Below, piece by piece: positions 8,283 to 17,639 of a stretch of 64,000 nucleotides of DNA. Position 1 is the stretch's first letter, and each line of letters opens with the position of its first letter. The stretch lies in NCBI RefSeq assembly GCF_900240265.1, contig NZ_LT964740.1, forward strand, positions 154,909 through 218,908, written 5' to 3'. Position numbers and translations under genes: made by a program. The notes under the pieces are model-generated. The model was given only the letters and a program-made list of their open reading frames with translations. It was not told where the DNA came from and ran no database searches. The stretch comes from Galactobacillus timonensis (GTDB taxonomy: Bacteria > Bacillota_I > Bacilli_A > Erysipelotrichales > Erysipelotrichaceae).

Positions 8283-9737
8283 CTAATCCGCATAGCTGCA
8301 GTTCCAGCCATCGCAGCCGTTTTTCCAGAACCAGCGGCTCACATAGTCGATGCCGATGGCATTGGTCCAGGACAGATCGTCGCCCCCGAACACCAGTTGC
8401 ATCTCGCCATTGGAATTAACTGCCGCACCATCCAACAGAATAGCATCTTCCGAAAAAGATAGCGAATGCCCGTTGAGCTCCATGTCAAACGGCTCATCGC
8501 TTTCCCTGACCAGTTGTCCATTCTGTACCACCGCATAATAACCGGTGCGATAGTCGTTGACAAAGTCCTTGGTAAAGCCGATCGCATTCAGGGCCGCCGC
8601 CTCATCTTCCGGTAGTCCATGACGCCGGTTGGCGCCAAAGCGCAGCAGCACCGTACATGGAAAGTACTTCGCATCATCCAGCAGCGTATAGACGTTGATA
8701 TTGGTCTCATTCATCAGACTCCAGGCATTGGTCCGGTTCATCTGATACACAAGACCATCATAGACCGCATTGTACGCCGACGCCTTTACAATGTTATTGT
8801 CCAGCGCAAATTTGGCATAGTCACGGGTCACGATATCGGCTCCCCAGCTGTTGTTGTGGGCCGTATCTCCGTTCATATCGAGGAACCAGTGATTTTCAGA
8901 GTCCGCGATCTCATCGATGAAAGAGATTCCCTTCTGATCGAGATACTTCCATACCGCCGCCTTTTTATTGGTACTGTCCTGATCCATCAGAAACGGAGCG
9001 CAGGTAAATACCGGCACAGCACCGTTGGAGCGGCAGAGCGTAATGATATCATCGATTTCCTTCTTCTCCCGGCTGCTCAGCTCAACATTCTCTGTCACAT
9101 CCAGAATTGCCAGCGGCGTATAGATGAGGTTCGTCGGCTCCATGCGTACATAGCCGAGTTCCCCGTTGATATCCGTCGATGGCTCTGCATTTTTTTCAAT
9201 GGACTTGAGATCGAGAAGATCCATATCCCGCCAGCGGTCATGATTCATATACAGATCAAACCGGTACATGAGACGGGTCGTTTCATCGAGCTTTACGGCC
9301 CCTTTGAGCATCTCGTCCCGGTTGGCATCGGATAACATGTCGCCGGCAATATAGTAAACCTCGTTGGCGTAGCAGTTGGAGCTCTGCGGCAGAAGTGTAT
9401 AGATATCGATGTAGACAAGCTTCGGCGACTGGTGTTCGAACGCTTCCTTAATGATCCAGTAACTTGCATCAAAGGGCTGACACACGCTGGCAAACACATA
9501 GGAATAGGCACCGGTCATTGCATAATAGACGCCCGGATTGAACGCATACTGCATATGCGAAGAGCCAACCGCAAGCACCTGTACCGTATCTGCCGGCAGA
9601 TTGCGGAACGCGTCTCCCTGCGTATTGCGGTTGACACGGAAATACGGCGTCAGAAAGCACCAGCAGCTCACAAAGAGAGATGCCGCCAGCACCACATTCA
9701 ACAGGAGATGGAGGATGTTCAAAATGACTTTCTTCAT
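8283..9737 (-). CDS. SGNH-like membrane-anchored acyl-transfer partner of the MBOAT protein
   Basis: A protein of about 484 residues with one N-terminal membrane anchor (residues about 5-30) and an extracellular domain of the DltD/AlgJ/SGNH class. The nucleophile block is VLAVGSSHMQYAFNPG near residue 60, and a C-terminal Asp-His pair is visible in NGDTAHNNSWG, where family members carry the rest of the catalytic triad. Such proteins finish transfer of acyl groups, supplied across the membrane by an MBOAT partner, onto a surface polymer. The gene directly follows the MBOAT gene, with its start overlapping the MBOAT stop region. An upstream extension of the frame exists, but GAGGTTCTAGA sits just before the ATG at 9737. 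The acyl group, probably acetyl, and the target polymer are inferred. Confidence 0.8.
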   Translation of the reverse strand: MKKVILNILHLLLNVVLAASLFVSCWCFLTPYFRVNRNTQGDAFRNLPADTVQVLAVGSSHMQYAFNPGVYYAMTGAYSYVFASVCQPFDASYWIIKEAFEHQSPKLVYIDIYTLLPQSSNCYANEVYYIAGDMLSDANRDEMLKGAVKLDETTRLMYRFDLYMNHDRWRDMDLLDLKSIEKNAEPSTDINGELGYVRMEPTNLIYTPLAILDVTENVELSSREKKEIDDIITLCRSNGAVPVFTCAPFLMDQDSTNKKAAVWKYLDQKGISFIDEIADSENHWFLDMNGDTAHNNSWGADIVTRDYAKFALDNNIVKASAYNAVYDGLVYQMNRTNAWSLMNETNINVYTLLDDAKYFPCTVLLRFGANRRHGLPEDEAAALNAIGFTKDFVNDYRTGYYAVVQNGQLVRESDEPFDMELNGHSLSFSEDAILLDGAAVNSNGEMQLVFGGDDLSWTNAIGIDYVSRWFWKNGCDGWNCSYAD

Positions 9738-9738
9738 T

Positions 9739-11112
9739 CTAGAACCTCTCATAGACAAAGTCTGCCGGATGAACGCCGGGGCCGTAGTTTCCAAACACGA
9801 TCGCAGCCGCAATCATTACCGCATACACCGCCCAGCGCAATACAATGTTCCACCGCATGAACTTTTCACTCATCTCAAAGAAATACCGCAGAACATCGGT
9901 CACAACAATGACGGCAATCAGTGCAAGACAGACAATTCCCTGCGCCGCACTGAGACCTGCCGCCTCAAAGGAAACCGCAAAGCCAGCGCCGTCAAATACC
10001 GTAGCCATCCGTGAAAACACATCGAGCGCCGAAGAAAAGAAGAATACCCAGAGCGCAAGAACCAGACCGTCGTTGATCACGATGCCGAGAAGCTTTCCAA
10101 TAACGAGAACTGCCTTCGGCGCCTTCTGAAACAGCCAGGCGATCAGATTATCTATGACGCAGACGATGCCGCAGCCAAGCCCCCAGATCACAAACATCAG
10201 CGTATTGCCATGCCAGATTCCCGACACAAGGAATACGATCAGAATGTTCAGCTGCTTGCGAAGGAAGCCCTTCCGGCTGCCGCCGAGAGGAATATAGACG
10301 TAATCGCGCAGCCAGCTGCCAAGCGAAATGTGCCAGCGGCGCCAGAACTCGTTCATCGACGAAGAAAGATAGGGTGCACGGAAATTGGCATCCAGCCGGA
10401 ATCCCAGCAGACGCGCCGTACCGATCGCGATGCTGGAGTAGGCATCAAAGTCCGAATAGAGATAAAGCCCGTACAGAACGACGCCGAACACCGTATTCCA
10501 GCCGCTCAGGGAAGGATCCAGAAACGCCGCATAATACTGGGCAAGCGTCCCGGAAATCACAAACTTCTCAAAGGCGCCGAAAAGAACCAGTGCAGCGCCC
10601 CGCATCGTATCACGGTACTCAAATACAAACGGCTGCGAAAGCGAATCGAAAAACGGCTGTGCCCGATGGATCGGACCTGCAGTAAATACCGGAAAAAAAC
10701 AGAGATAGTCAAAGAGATAAACAGGATTGGCATGAAACTCCGCCTTCTTACCGATGTGATCCGCAAGATAGGACAGCGCCTTGAAGGTATAGAACGATAT
10801 TCCCAATGGCATCAGGAATCCGACCGACGGCAGATAGTACTTGTAAAGCGCCAGTACCACAATCGCAAAGCCGATCCCGATGCCGTCAAACACCTTCCGC
10901 TTCTTTGTCTTTTCTGCAATCAGCGAACAAAGATAAACAACACCCGTCAGGATCAGTACATAAGCCCAGTCCTGTACCCTTGCCCGTAGAAGATAGAGAA
11001 AGACAGCGTTGCATGCCGCGATGAGATACGGCCGCGTACGCTTTGAAAAGACCCACGAAAACACCGAGGATCCAAGGATCAGTTCAAGATAAGGAAGCGA
11101 AAGAAGGTTCAT
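9739..11112 (-). CDS. MBOAT family O-acyltransferase (AlgI/DltB-like)
   Basis: A polytopic membrane protein of about 457 residues with the MBOAT signatures FFPVFTAGPIHRAQPF, NEFWRRWHISLGSWLRDYVY and, as the catalytic histidine site, GIWHGNTLMF near residue 300. It moves an acyl group from a cytosolic donor across the membrane for O-acylation of a wall polymer, working with the SGNH-like protein encoded just downstream. A GTG at 11118 is in frame, but the ATG at 11112 forms an ATGA overlap with the stop of the HAD gene, the usual arrangement for coupled translation, so 11112 is preferred. Family assignment is firm; the substrate is not known. Confidence 0.93.
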   Translation of the reverse strand: MNLLSLPYLELILGSSVFSWVFSKRTRPYLIAACNAVFLYLLRARVQDWAYVLILTGVVYLCSLIAEKTKKRKVFDGIGIGFAIVVLALYKYYLPSVGFLMPLGISFYTFKALSYLADHIGKKAEFHANPVYLFDYLCFFPVFTAGPIHRAQPFFDSLSQPFVFEYRDTMRGAALVLFGAFEKFVISGTLAQYYAAFLDPSLSGWNTVFGVVLYGLYLYSDFDAYSSIAIGTARLLGFRLDANFRAPYLSSSMNEFWRRWHISLGSWLRDYVYIPLGGSRKGFLRKQLNILIVFLVSGIWHGNTLMFVIWGLGCGIVCVIDNLIAWLFQKAPKAVLVIGKLLGIVINDGLVLALWVFFFSSALDVFSRMATVFDGAGFAVSFEAAGLSAAQGIVCLALIAVIVVTDVLRYFFEMSEKFMRWNIVLRWAVYAVMIAAAIVFGNYGPGVHPADFVYERF

Positions 11113-11666
11113 GACCACGGATTCCTTTCATCGCCATGCACAAGATACGCATGTGCCGCAAGCCCTGCCAGCGGCGCATCCGAACGGGAGTCGCTGTAAA
11201 AGGAATCAATCGGCGCATCGCCATAGACTTCGCGATAGCGCCTGACCTTTTCTTCGCCATGGCAGTTGAGGCCGCTGTATTTTCCGTTCCCTGGATCAAC
11301 GACCGAAGCCATGACATGATGAATGCCGATCTTGTCACAGAAGCTTTTGATCAGAAACTCAGGCGAAGCGGAGATGACAACGTCATCCTCCTTCTGCTGC
11401 TCGAGATACCACTTCTTAACATGATCGAGATGCGATGACGTATATTCATCCACAAAGCGGTCCATATCCCTGATGAAGACAAACATATGATAAAGATTCT
11501 GCTTGAATGTCAGCTTTTTCATCAGATGCAGGCCGTAAAGCAATCCGCACACAGCGGTGCGCGGAAGACTCAGCAGCGTCAGCGGCCGGTGGCCATAGGC
11601 ATACAGCACCATTCCAAACGTGCTGTCGCCGCGGTAGATCGTATTGTCCCAGTCATATACATTCAT
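11109..11666 (-). CDS. HAD-superfamily phosphohydrolase
   Basis: A 185-residue haloacid-dehalogenase-type hydrolase. Motif I is VYDWDNTIYRGDST at the very N-terminus, motif II is VVISASPEFL with its Ser, and motif III is the acidic YSDSRSDAPL near the C-terminus. The alpha-helical cap between motifs I and II resembles the SerB/PSP-like group. It probably removes phosphate from a small metabolite or sugar. Its tight position between a membrane glycan protein and the MBOAT gene suggests a precursor in the same pathway. GGAGAAC precedes the ATG, and the stop overlaps the MBOAT start by four bases. The substrate is unknown. Confidence 0.82.
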   Translation of the reverse strand: MNVYDWDNTIYRGDSTFGMVLYAYGHRPLTLLSLPRTAVCGLLYGLHLMKKLTFKQNLYHMFVFIRDMDRFVDEYTSSHLDHVKKWYLEQQKEDDVVISASPEFLIKSFCDKIGIHHVMASVVDPGNGKYSGLNCHGEEKVRRYREVYGDAPIDSFYSDSRSDAPLAGLAAHAYLVHGDERNPWS

Positions 11667-11668
11667 CG

Positions 11669-13168
11669 CTAGTTCTCCGCAATTGATTGAGCTGAATAAT
11701 CCTTGAGGTAATAGAAATGCAGGGTCGCATCCGGATTGAGACCGTAATAGGTCTTGAACGCCTCGTCATGGACCGTGTCCCCGTCCACAACATCGGCAGA
11801 ATGAATCGAATCCTTCGGGAAGCCGAGAATCCATGCATCGCTCACGTCCGGATTGGCCGCGTAGTAAGTCAACTGTCCCTGCCGCTTCGTATTGATCATA
11901 CCAACGGTGTGATAAAGCTGCAGATACTGAGCTCCTTCGACCGCACTCAAACAAAGCATCACCGCCAGCACAGCAGTATTCCCGCGCCGCGGGATCTCAA
12001 TGCTGGAAAACAGGACCAGAATCAGCAGAATCCACAGATACACCGAATACAAGGAACTTCGGCTGTCAAAAATCGGCGACAGCAGCATCACAAGATCCGC
12101 TCCCAGGGCACAGAGAATCAAAAAGATGCAGCGATCAGAGAACGGTGCATCCTGCCGACGGAAATAAACCAGAAGAACAAGCCCATAGAGTACGCCAAGA
12201 AAATCCAGCAGGCCAAGATTCAGAATCATGCAGATCAGAAACGGAAGCGCAAGCGGAATGGAGCGAAGCCAGGAACCGGTCCTTTTTCCCCTCAACAAAA
12301 CCACCAAAGCAGCCAGCAGAAACATGACCCGCATGATGACACTGTTATTGGAAAACGTGTGTTCAAGAAAATTCGGCCAGTTCACGGCAATCTTTTCACC
12401 GATTGAATAGGACGCAAATTCCGCATTCTCCGCCATCCGGGCATGGGCACCGGGTGACATCAGAATGATGAAGGCACCGATGACTGCAAAGACAAACGGA
12501 ACAATGACCGCACGCCCAAGCCTTTGATCCTTTTTCATGACACTGTACAGCAGCAGTAAGAGATCCGCTCCAGCCATCAGGGCAGCGGCATTTTCCATGT
12601 ACAGCGTGACCATCAGATTCAGCAGACACATCGCCGCATAGATCCAGCGACGGGATGACTGGGAATCCTTTGAAAGATAACGCCGCAGCAGAACAAGATC
12701 CATCAGAAACAGAAACAGCGGAACGACATAGGTCGTCCCCATCATCCAGGTATACGTCTGCATCCGCAGTCCTGCCGGCACCGAGAAAACCAGTGCAATC
12801 GCAAGAGCGGCGGATGCGGGAGGCAGGAAAGTGATTTCCGACTCTTTCGCATCCTCATTTCCCGTTGCAAGAACGAGGAGAAGAATCAGGATTCCGGTAA
12901 ACAGAAGCGGATTAAGAATGTTCCACAGCCATTTGTGAGGCGCCACCGTAAAACCCCAGAATTCGCTTAAGATCCGGCCGGACCAGGAATGATACTGCTT
13001 GATGGTTAACAGAAACGGGTTGTTGCCGTTTCCGGAATTGGCATAAACCCAGTCGTCGCCAGCCACCGGTGTCCAGCGGGAAATCAGGACAAACACAAGA
13101 AAAAAAAGGAAGACAGCAATCCGGTCAGGAAATGGAGCGATGGATTTCCCTTTTGTTGTAGTACGCAT
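11669..13168 (-). CDS. DUF6056-like polytopic membrane protein, probable GT-C-type transferase
   Basis: A 499-residue protein with about 11 membrane segments. After the first segment comes an extracellular loop with WTPVAGDDWVYAN, an acidic pair at the position where GT-C glycosyltransferases carry their catalytic Asp. The layout matches the DUF6056 family seen in Gram-positive glycan loci. It probably uses a polyprenyl-phosphate sugar outside the membrane; this is inference. It is the first gene of the minus-strand operon running to the LCP gene, with a 2-base gap to the HAD gene. The start ATG at 13168 has no ribosome binding site. Instead TATAAT ends 6 bases before it (see the promoter entry), so the mRNA is predicted to be leaderless. 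Confidence 0.72.
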   Translation of the reverse strand: MRTTTKGKSIAPFPDRIAVFLFFLVFVLISRWTPVAGDDWVYANSGNGNNPFLLTIKQYHSWSGRILSEFWGFTVAPHKWLWNILNPLLFTGILILLLVLATGNEDAKESEITFLPPASAALAIALVFSVPAGLRMQTYTWMMGTTYVVPLFLFLMDLVLLRRYLSKDSQSSRRWIYAAMCLLNLMVTLYMENAAALMAGADLLLLLYSVMKKDQRLGRAVIVPFVFAVIGAFIILMSPGAHARMAENAEFASYSIGEKIAVNWPNFLEHTFSNNSVIMRVMFLLAALVVLLRGKRTGSWLRSIPLALPFLICMILNLGLLDFLGVLYGLVLLVYFRRQDAPFSDRCIFLILCALGADLVMLLSPIFDSRSSLYSVYLWILLILVLFSSIEIPRRGNTAVLAVMLCLSAVEGAQYLQLYHTVGMINTKRQGQLTYYAANPDVSDAWILGFPKDSIHSADVVDGDTVHDEAFKTYYGLNPDATLHFYYLKDYSAQSIAEN

Positions 13169-13205
13169 GGCTTCATTATACCGTTTCCCGCCGTAAGCCG
13201 CTCAG
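13169..13205 (-). promoter_or_regulatory. Promoter of the minus-strand operon, -10 box 6 bases before the ATG
   Basis: On the minus strand a perfect TATAAT occupies 13180-13175 and is followed by GAAGCC and then the ATG at 13168. With transcription starting about 7 bases after the -10 box, the first base would be the A of the ATG. No ribosome binding site can fit. A -35 box is not convincing at 16-18 bases upstream. Confidence 0.55.
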
Positions 13206-13238
13206 GGAAAAGAACGGGGTTTTGCTATAATGGTGCAG
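13203..13238 (+). promoter_or_regulatory. Extended -10 promoter of the YfhO-like gene, 7 bases before the ATG
   Basis: TGCTATAAT at 13223-13231 is a perfect extended -10 element. The expected start of transcription is at 13238-13239, that is, at or one base before the ATG at 13239. The ATG at 13230 lies inside the -10 box and cannot be in the transcript. A clear -35 box is absent, as is common for extended -10 promoters. Together with the opposing promoter it occupies the whole 70-base divergent gap. Confidence 0.6.
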
Positions 13239-15518
13239 ATGAAAAAAGCGAAAAATCTTGGCGCCCTATGGGTGGCGTTATTCGTGACCGGCATCTGCGC
13301 CGTGATCATTGTTCCTTATCTGGAAACCGGTACGGCATTTATTCTTGGCTGGGATATGCGTACCATCTATTCGAGCAACTTCGAAAATCTCAGAACGATG
13401 CTCACTGCCTGGAAGGAAAACGGGACGATGCCCTTCTGGAGCTGGGTCAGCTTCCTTGGCAACGACTTCTATTCGAGCAAACTGTTCTACTTCAATGATT
13501 TCTGGGAATATATCTTTGCCTTTACGGATCTTCCCTATACGGATGCGATCATCTGGATGACGTATTTCCGTTTCCTGGTGACGGGGTTAAGCTTTTATGC
13601 CTATGCCCGCTATAACCGCTACAGTGAGCGTACGAGCATTCTCAGTTCCCTGTTATGGACGTTCAGCGCCTATCTTCTGCAGATTATGCGCGATCCGTTC
13701 TTCGCCAGTTTCATTTCCTTTCTGCCGCTGTATTTCCTGTCCGTTGACCGTTACATCGAGGAAGGAAAACACGGCTTCTTCATCTTCATGGTCTTCTTCA
13801 TGTATTTCAACAGCTACTACCTCTTCTACATGACGTCGCTGTTTACGATTCTCTACTTCCTGTGGCGCTATGACCGGAAGAACGGGACATTGAAAGGCTC
13901 CATCCCTTCGGCACTGAAACTGATCGGCTACTACATCGTAGGCTTCATGATTTCGGGCATCATCGTTGTTCCGGAAGTTCTGAACATTCTGAACAATTCC
14001 AGAGTCGGCGAACGGTCGATGGTGTGGCTCTATACGAGCATCGTCCCCTATCTGGAATATCTGAGCGGTATCTTTACGCCCGTATCGATGCTGGCCTACC
14101 GGGGCACAGAAATATCGAATCTGTATCTGTGGAATACGCCGAATCATCAGATCATGGCCAACTATGTGTGGGCCGGATCTGCGACTGCCCTCCTTCTGCC
14201 GCAGTGCTTTACAAGGAAGAACTACCGGAAGATGAACGGCGTCATTGTGATTTCTTCGGCTTTGATCTCTTTGATTCCGATCTTCAGTTCCGTGATGCAC
14301 GGCTTCTCGGAGCCAAGCTTCCGCTGGACTGCCAACCTTACCTTCCTGCTGGTGGCGATGATTCTGCCGCTGCTGGAGGATAAGGAAAAAATCAGCAAAC
14401 AGCTGCTGAAGATTACGACCGTCGCTTTACCTGTTCTTCTTCTGGTTACGCCTTTGCTGTTTGCAAAGATCCTGAATGTGTCCTTCTTGGATATCCAGAG
14501 CGATTACCGTCTCGTTGTGATCGAGGCAATCCTGATGCTGGTCATCGGCATCTTCCTGATCAATGCCAGAAAGGCCATGGTATTTACGGTCAGTGCAGCG
14601 GAGCTTTGCTTCGTGTCGTATTACACCTACTTCGGCAACCCGACACAGTCCGCGATGAAAAAGACGGATGCGGACCGCATGACGAATGTCCTTGGAACCA
14701 AGGATGAATTCAACAACTGGATTCTGACGCTGGACGGCAAAAACTACAGCAGCTTCTATCGCATCTACGTCAATCCGCAGGATGTGTACTGGGGGCTCGG
14801 CACCAACTACAACATGGATGAAAACATCCGCGGCCTGATGATCTATGACAGTACCTACCTTGCCAGCATGAATGATCTGATCACGCTGGATCCGGACCAT
14901 GTCATTGATTATCTGCCCTGGACGTTCGATATTGAAAATCCCGATATCATGACTCTGGTTTCGACGAAATACGCCGTTACCGGTCCGGACACTCCGTGTC
15001 CCTTCCAAAACGGTATCCTGCGGGCAACGTACGCCGCATCCTGGAACATCTACGAAAATCTTGATTACATCAATCTTGGAAAGACCTATACCGGCATCAT
15101 GACCTATGATGATTACTCCAGCGATGAGTCCTCCGTGGTTACACAGAAAGTCATCTGCCATGCCGAAGATGAAGAGGAAATCAGGGCACTGCTGGGAAGC
15201 GAAGAAGTGCAGTTCACCGACGTCTCGGCAGAAGGCAATGACGTTTATGCCTCTATCACAACTTCGGAGGCAGGCTTCGCTGTTCTCTCTGTCCCCTATG
15301 ATCAGGGATGGCGTGTGTATGTCAATGGCGCAGAGGTAAAAACCTACAAAGTCAATGGCGGTATGACCGGCATCGCTGTTCAGGCAGGAGAAAATGACAT
15401 CCGCATGGAATTCATTCCCACCGGCCTGAAGGAAGGAAAATACATTTCTCTTGCCGGGATCGCCGCCCTGCTTGTAGTGATCGCCATGGATCTGCACAGG
15501 CGTAAAGCGGCGAAATAA
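13239..15518 (+). CDS. YfhO family membrane protein (GT-C-type glycan transferase)
   Basis: A polytopic protein of 759 residues from this start. It has about 12-14 membrane segments, an acidic loop after the first one (LGWDMRTIYSSNFEN), and a C-terminal extracellular beta-domain ending in GWRVYVNGAEVKTYKVNGG and one last helix. That C-terminal block is the signature of YfhO proteins, which in Bacillota help glycosylate lipoteichoic acid or other surface polymers using lipid-linked sugars. It is transcribed away from the polysaccharide operon. The frame allows an ATG at 13230, but that codon overlaps the -10 box, so 13239 is chosen. It has no good ribosome binding site. Function in a specific polymer is inferred from the neighbours. 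Confidence 0.85.
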   Translation: MKKAKNLGALWVALFVTGICAVIIVPYLETGTAFILGWDMRTIYSSNFENLRTMLTAWKENGTMPFWSWVSFLGNDFYSSKLFYFNDFWEYIFAFTDLPYTDAIIWMTYFRFLVTGLSFYAYARYNRYSERTSILSSLLWTFSAYLLQIMRDPFFASFISFLPLYFLSVDRYIEEGKHGFFIFMVFFMYFNSYYLFYMTSLFTILYFLWRYDRKNGTLKGSIPSALKLIGYYIVGFMISGIIVVPEVLNILNNSRVGERSMVWLYTSIVPYLEYLSGIFTPVSMLAYRGTEISNLYLWNTPNHQIMANYVWAGSATALLLPQCFTRKNYRKMNGVIVISSALISLIPIFSSVMHGFSEPSFRWTANLTFLLVAMILPLLEDKEKISKQLLKITTVALPVLLLVTPLLFAKILNVSFLDIQSDYRLVVIEAILMLVIGIFLINARKAMVFTVSAAELCFVSYYTYFGNPTQSAMKKTDADRMTNVLGTKDEFNNWILTLDGKNYSSFYRIYVNPQDVYWGLGTNYNMDENIRGLMIYDSTYLASMNDLITLDPDHVIDYLPWTFDIENPDIMTLVSTKYAVTGPDTPCPFQNGILRATYAASWNIYENLDYINLGKTYTGIMTYDDYSSDESSVVTQKVICHAEDEEEIRALLGSEEVQFTDVSAEGNDVYASITTSEAGFAVLSVPYDQGWRVYVNGAEVKTYKVNGGMTGIAVQAGENDIRMEFIPTGLKEGKYISLAGIAALLVVIAMDLHRRKAAK

Positions 15519-15716
15519 TCTGCAATCAGGAAACTTCCAGCTCCTGTGAAACACACAAAGGATCAAATAGCGTTATCTCATCTCTTCAGATAGCAAACAG
15601 TTGCCTGTCATCACATCACCTGCTTTGTTCATGGACATACTAGCAACTTAGTGAACTTAGGCTATCAACTTTAATAAGGCGATAGCCTTCGTCCTGCATC
15701 ATTCTTCGAATTGTGT
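15519..15716. other. Intergenic stretch between the YfhO gene and the IS66 end
   Basis: About 200 bases without a convincing gene. An inverted repeat (AGGCTATC at about 15658-15665 and GATAGCCT at 15681-15688) could form a hairpin, but no T-run follows on either strand, so I do not call a terminator. No 8-base target duplication matching the far side of the IS66 element was found. Confidence 0.4.
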
Positions 15717-15739
15717 TAAGCGCTCAATAATCCGTACCT
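15717..15739 (+). repeat. IS66 left inverted repeat
   Basis: TAAGCGCTCAATAATCCGT and the next 4 bases are matched, with one mismatch, by the reverse complement of 23403-23425. Confidence 0.8.
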
Positions 15740-15811
15740 TTAAAGTGGGCCAATGATCTGGCACAGTTATCTCAGTCCATCAGGAAGGACTGGGAGGCGT
15801 TCCATGTGATG

Positions 15812-17312
15812 TTACTTTTTAAGAGAATCCGAGATCTTCGATGACCAAGGTAAAAGTTCATCTGGGATTGTTGTGATTCCTTCATTTGCTCTTTGAGCTA
15901 TTGTCTCCAGCAGCCATGTCAGGTAAGGGTATGTCTTCAGGTTGTTTGCTTTTGCTGTTTCGACGATGCTGTAAATAATAGCGCTGGCCTCTGCGCCTTT
16001 CGGTGTATCGATCAGGACCCAGTTCTTTCTCCCGATCGTAAATGGATGAATGGCGATTTCTGCCGCATTATTATCCAGCAGCACGGTTGGATCATCCGGG
16101 AATGCTCGCAGGTACCTTTCCTGATTCAGGGCATAGGTAAAAGCCTCCCCCGATGGCGGAGGATGAGTCAACCAGATTACGTTTGCTGCGAATCTATTGG
16201 AAAAAGTCATCTACCAGCGGTTGAATGATCTCCTGCCTCTTCTGCAGATGTTCATCGGCCGGCAAATTTTCCAGCCGATACTCTTCATGGTAGATCTTTT
16301 GAATTTTCTTGACTGCCTTGTCAGCCAGAGTCCCTTTGTACTTCTTCTCGTCGGCTTTCAGGATCGTAGAGAACTTTCTCTTGCAATGGCCCCAGCAGCC
16401 GGCCACCCTGAATTTGCCTGGATGTTCCCGCTCTAACTGATGGTAGGCTCCATATCCGTCGCAAACCAGCGTCCCAGTGTATTCCTTCAGGAATTCCTCC
16501 GGATTCTGGTGGCCCCGGGTAGGACAGTATTCATAAAGGATTGCTTTCCCTCCCGCTGCTTTGGCGTCGGTTCGATACACCCACATATAGGATTTGGAGC
16601 CTGCCGGGCGCCCGTCACGGATCACTTCAAAAGGCGTTTCATCAGCGTGAAGAAGCGATTGCTTCATCATTTCCTGCTTGAGGGCATCGTAATAGTAGCG
16701 CAGATAGAGATCCGCGGACTGTATCATCCAGTTTGCCATCACGCCCCGGCTGATATTTACATCGTTCTGTCTATAAGCTGCTTCCAGACGATACAGCGGA
16801 ATGGCATTGACATACTTTGCATTCATTATGCCGGCAACCAGCGATGGCGTCGCAATACTCTTCGAAAACAGTTGAAGCGGTTTCGGCGCTCTCACAATGG
16901 TCTGATTATCGTTTTTTGCATATACAGCGATATGGTAAGTGACCGCTTCAAAAGAAGCCGGATGATGCTCCAGCTGACAGACAATCTCATCCGGAAGACG
17001 TTTCCATTTGCCCTCGCCGTATTTCTCATTAAGTTCTTCTTCACTGAGCGTGATGTATTCTTCCCGGTGATTTGTGATCTTCTTCCAATCCTCTTTTTTC
17101 TTTCCTGCGACTTTTTTCTTTCTGGGTGCAGCCTCTTCCAGCTGAGGCTCTTCTTCCTTCTCTTCTGCCAGAACTTCTGCTTCGTTCAACCCCAGGTCTA
17201 ACTGCAGTTGAAGCGGAGAAACAGCCGCTTCACTTTTCCGGCCATAAACACGCTGGTTCATGATTGCGATCTGCTCTTCAGCAATCGTCAGCTTCCGATT
17301 AACTCCTGACAT
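15812..17312 (-). pseudogene. tnpC: IS66 transposase TnpC, inactivated by a stop and a frameshift
   Basis: The frame starts at 17312 and gives 372 residues of a TnpC: basic linker, zinc-ribbon-like region and the start of the DDE domain (LLHADETPFEV and LVCDGYGAYHQL carry the first two Asp). It stops at 16194 after VDDFFQ, where TAG stands in place of what is normally a Trp codon. A few codons later the reading shifts at a run of five C on the plus strand (16147-16151). Removing one base restores AIGEAFTYALNQ, a standard IS66 sequence. The other frame then continues with LLDNNAAEIAIHPFTIGRK, which carries the catalytic Glu, to 15812. Total length, about 500 residues, equals a normal TnpC. Both lesions would have to be bypassed for activity. 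Confidence 0.9.
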
Positions 17313-17563
17313 GATTCATTCAGGCTCATTATGATCTGCACCAGTGTCGAAACCGGCATTGTTATCAGCTTGTCTTCACTCAGCTCTGTATCAACCATGC
17401 CATCGGTATACATGATATTAATGCGATGCGCAACGGTCCGAAATTGTTGTGGAGAACTCTTTGCGGATGATGGACTCGAAAGACGACCGTTTCCATACTT
17501 CAGGCCGTCTGTTTTGCGCCATTTCAGACCATCGGAAGAGCTGAATGTATCAGGCTGACATTT
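17288..17563 (-). other. Open frame between tnpB and tnpC of the IS66 element
   Basis: A frame of about 91 codons, bounded by stops, runs between the tnpB remnant and tnpC and overlaps the first bases of tnpC in another phase. Its conceptual product is Ser/Lys-rich early on (DGLKWRKTDGLKYGNGRLSS) and more regular later (MYTDGMVDTELSEDKL). No good start codon lies at its beginning; the first ATG is at about residue 51. Some IS66 elements carry an extra small gene at this place, and this may be such a gene or its remnant. I cannot assign a function. Beyond this frame, 17564-17639 holds nothing I can recognise. Confidence 0.35.
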
Positions 17564-17639
17564 TTAATGTATCCGTCTGTTCAGGGCTTATTTCCGCTCT
17601 GCGGCGGCAGTTTCTGTTCTGCATTTTGTGGAAAAATTT

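Noticed and set aside
14427..15566. 379-codon frame on the minus strand inside the YfhO gene
   Set aside because: The plus-strand gene has the YfhO C-terminal domain across the same region; the antisense product is Ile/His/Arg-rich and resembles no family.
15658..15688. Hairpin after the YfhO gene as terminator
   Set aside because: The stem is good but no run of T follows on either strand.
15519..15716. Missing N-terminal half of the AraC remnant left of IS66
   Set aside because: Searched in all six frames. The only continuous piece on the minus strand (RRMMQDEGYRLIKVDSLSS) does not resemble an AraC sensor domain.
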